The notes under the pieces are model-generated. The model was not told where the DNA came from and ran no database searches. It was given only the letters and a program-made list of their open reading frames with translations. This document shows, piece by piece, positions 63,937 to 64,000 of a stretch of 64,000 nt of DNA (positions within the stretch are counted from its first letter, which is position 1; every line of letters starts with the position of its first letter). This stretch comes from Parvibaculaceae bacterium PLY_AMNH_Bact1 (lineage in GTDB: Bacteria > Pseudomonadota > Alphaproteobacteria > Parvibaculales > Parvibaculaceae). Location: contig CP126168.1 of the NCBI GenBank assembly GCA_032881465.1, forward strand, positions 620,001-684,000. The letters run 5' to 3'. A program made the position numbers and the translations under genes.

Positions 63937-64000
63937 ATGGCGTATGAGCGGCAGGATAAGAAAGTCTTTGCGGGTCCAAGGGTCCGGCGGCTTCGCCGTG
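63937..64000 (+). CDS. Start of an XRE-family regulator (ScfR/RamB-like), cut by window end
   Basis: Only 21 codons are visible: MAYERQDKKV and then FAGPRVRRLRR. The KVFAGPRxRRLRR opening is that of XRE-type regulators that carry a short-chain fatty acyl sensor domain (the RamB group, which controls aceA/aceB in Corynebacterium). A GGAAAGCG site lies upstream. Divergence from aceB fits control of the glyoxylate shunt. The rest lies outside the window. Confidence 0.65.
   Translation, partial: MAYERQDKKVFAGPRVRRLRR

Noticed and set aside
1-64000. CRISPR arrays, insertion sequences and rRNA genes
   Set aside because: None seen: no regularly spaced repeats, no transposase-like products and no rRNA-like stretches.

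Overview
The window looks like a chromosomal segment of a free-living alphaproteobacterium. Three things point there: the gene order murA / DUF2948 / hisD / UPF0262 / tyrosine phosphatase / infA / maf / rng / yacG; hopanoid-associated genes (hpnN, hpnM); and a gene-transfer-agent (GTA) type head-spike pair. A member of or near Parvibaculales/Rhodobiaceae would fit the mix of lipid catabolism, hopanoids and GTA genes, but this is an inference that no marker here proves. Coding density is high. I see no insertion sequence, CRISPR array or intact prophage.

Layout. 1-2386: a LOG-family protein cut by the window edge, a TauD-type dioxygenase, and a divergent rhodanese / ArsR pair that looks like a persulfide-sensing unit. 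2508-4582: holin, GTA head-spike base and spike fibre, ending beside tRNA-Thr(GGT). 4948-12378: the conserved housekeeping run from murA to yacG, followed by tRNA-Phe(GAA). 12783-14190: a small accessory block with an unknown membrane/coiled-coil protein and a phage-type small protein. 14243-15933: MATE exporter with an HxlR regulator.

16079-22044: an acyl-CoA dehydrogenase / kinase-like phosphotransferase / flavin-oxidase operon and several small enzymes, with three gene remnants. 22182-29547: a sulfatase overlapping a GST-like gene, an enolase-superfamily enzyme, and the divergent hpnN/hpnM pair. 29578-35818: a galactoside island with an SDR, galT, galK, a GH4 alpha-galactosidase and a GH42 beta-galactosidase. 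35815-40965: a minus-strand run with a DUF819 membrane protein, an acyl-CoA synthetase, an orphan GAF histidine kinase and an LpxR-like lipid A deacylase.

41071-46062: acyl-CoA synthetase, SDR, acyl-CoA dehydrogenase, DUF1330-type protein and TetR regulator, a likely beta-oxidation-type unit. 46144-51325: a paraoxonase-type lactonase/esterase, GPH-family symporter, amidohydrolase and a periplasmic SUMF1-domain protein. 51473-60597: an Ala/Lys-rich DNA-binding-like protein, nitronate monooxygenase, GH1 glycosidase, an RraA-like protein, GPH and MFS transporters and small enzymes, with two similar Fur-box-like elements. 60753-64000: glyoxylate shunt genes aceB and aceA, with the start of a divergent XRE regulator.

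Taken together, the segment is geared to importing and breaking down glycosides (GH1, GH4, GH42, Leloir genes, two GPH symporters, a sulfatase) and acyl chains (two acyl-CoA synthetases, two acyl-CoA dehydrogenases), with the glyoxylate shunt to keep the resulting C2 units. The signals most worth following are the dispersed GTA spike/holin locus, the SqrR-like switch, the kinase-dehydrogenase pair at 16363-18672, the paired Fur-like boxes around 54.9 and 57.0 kb, and a perfect 15-bp inverted repeat at 44816-44852.
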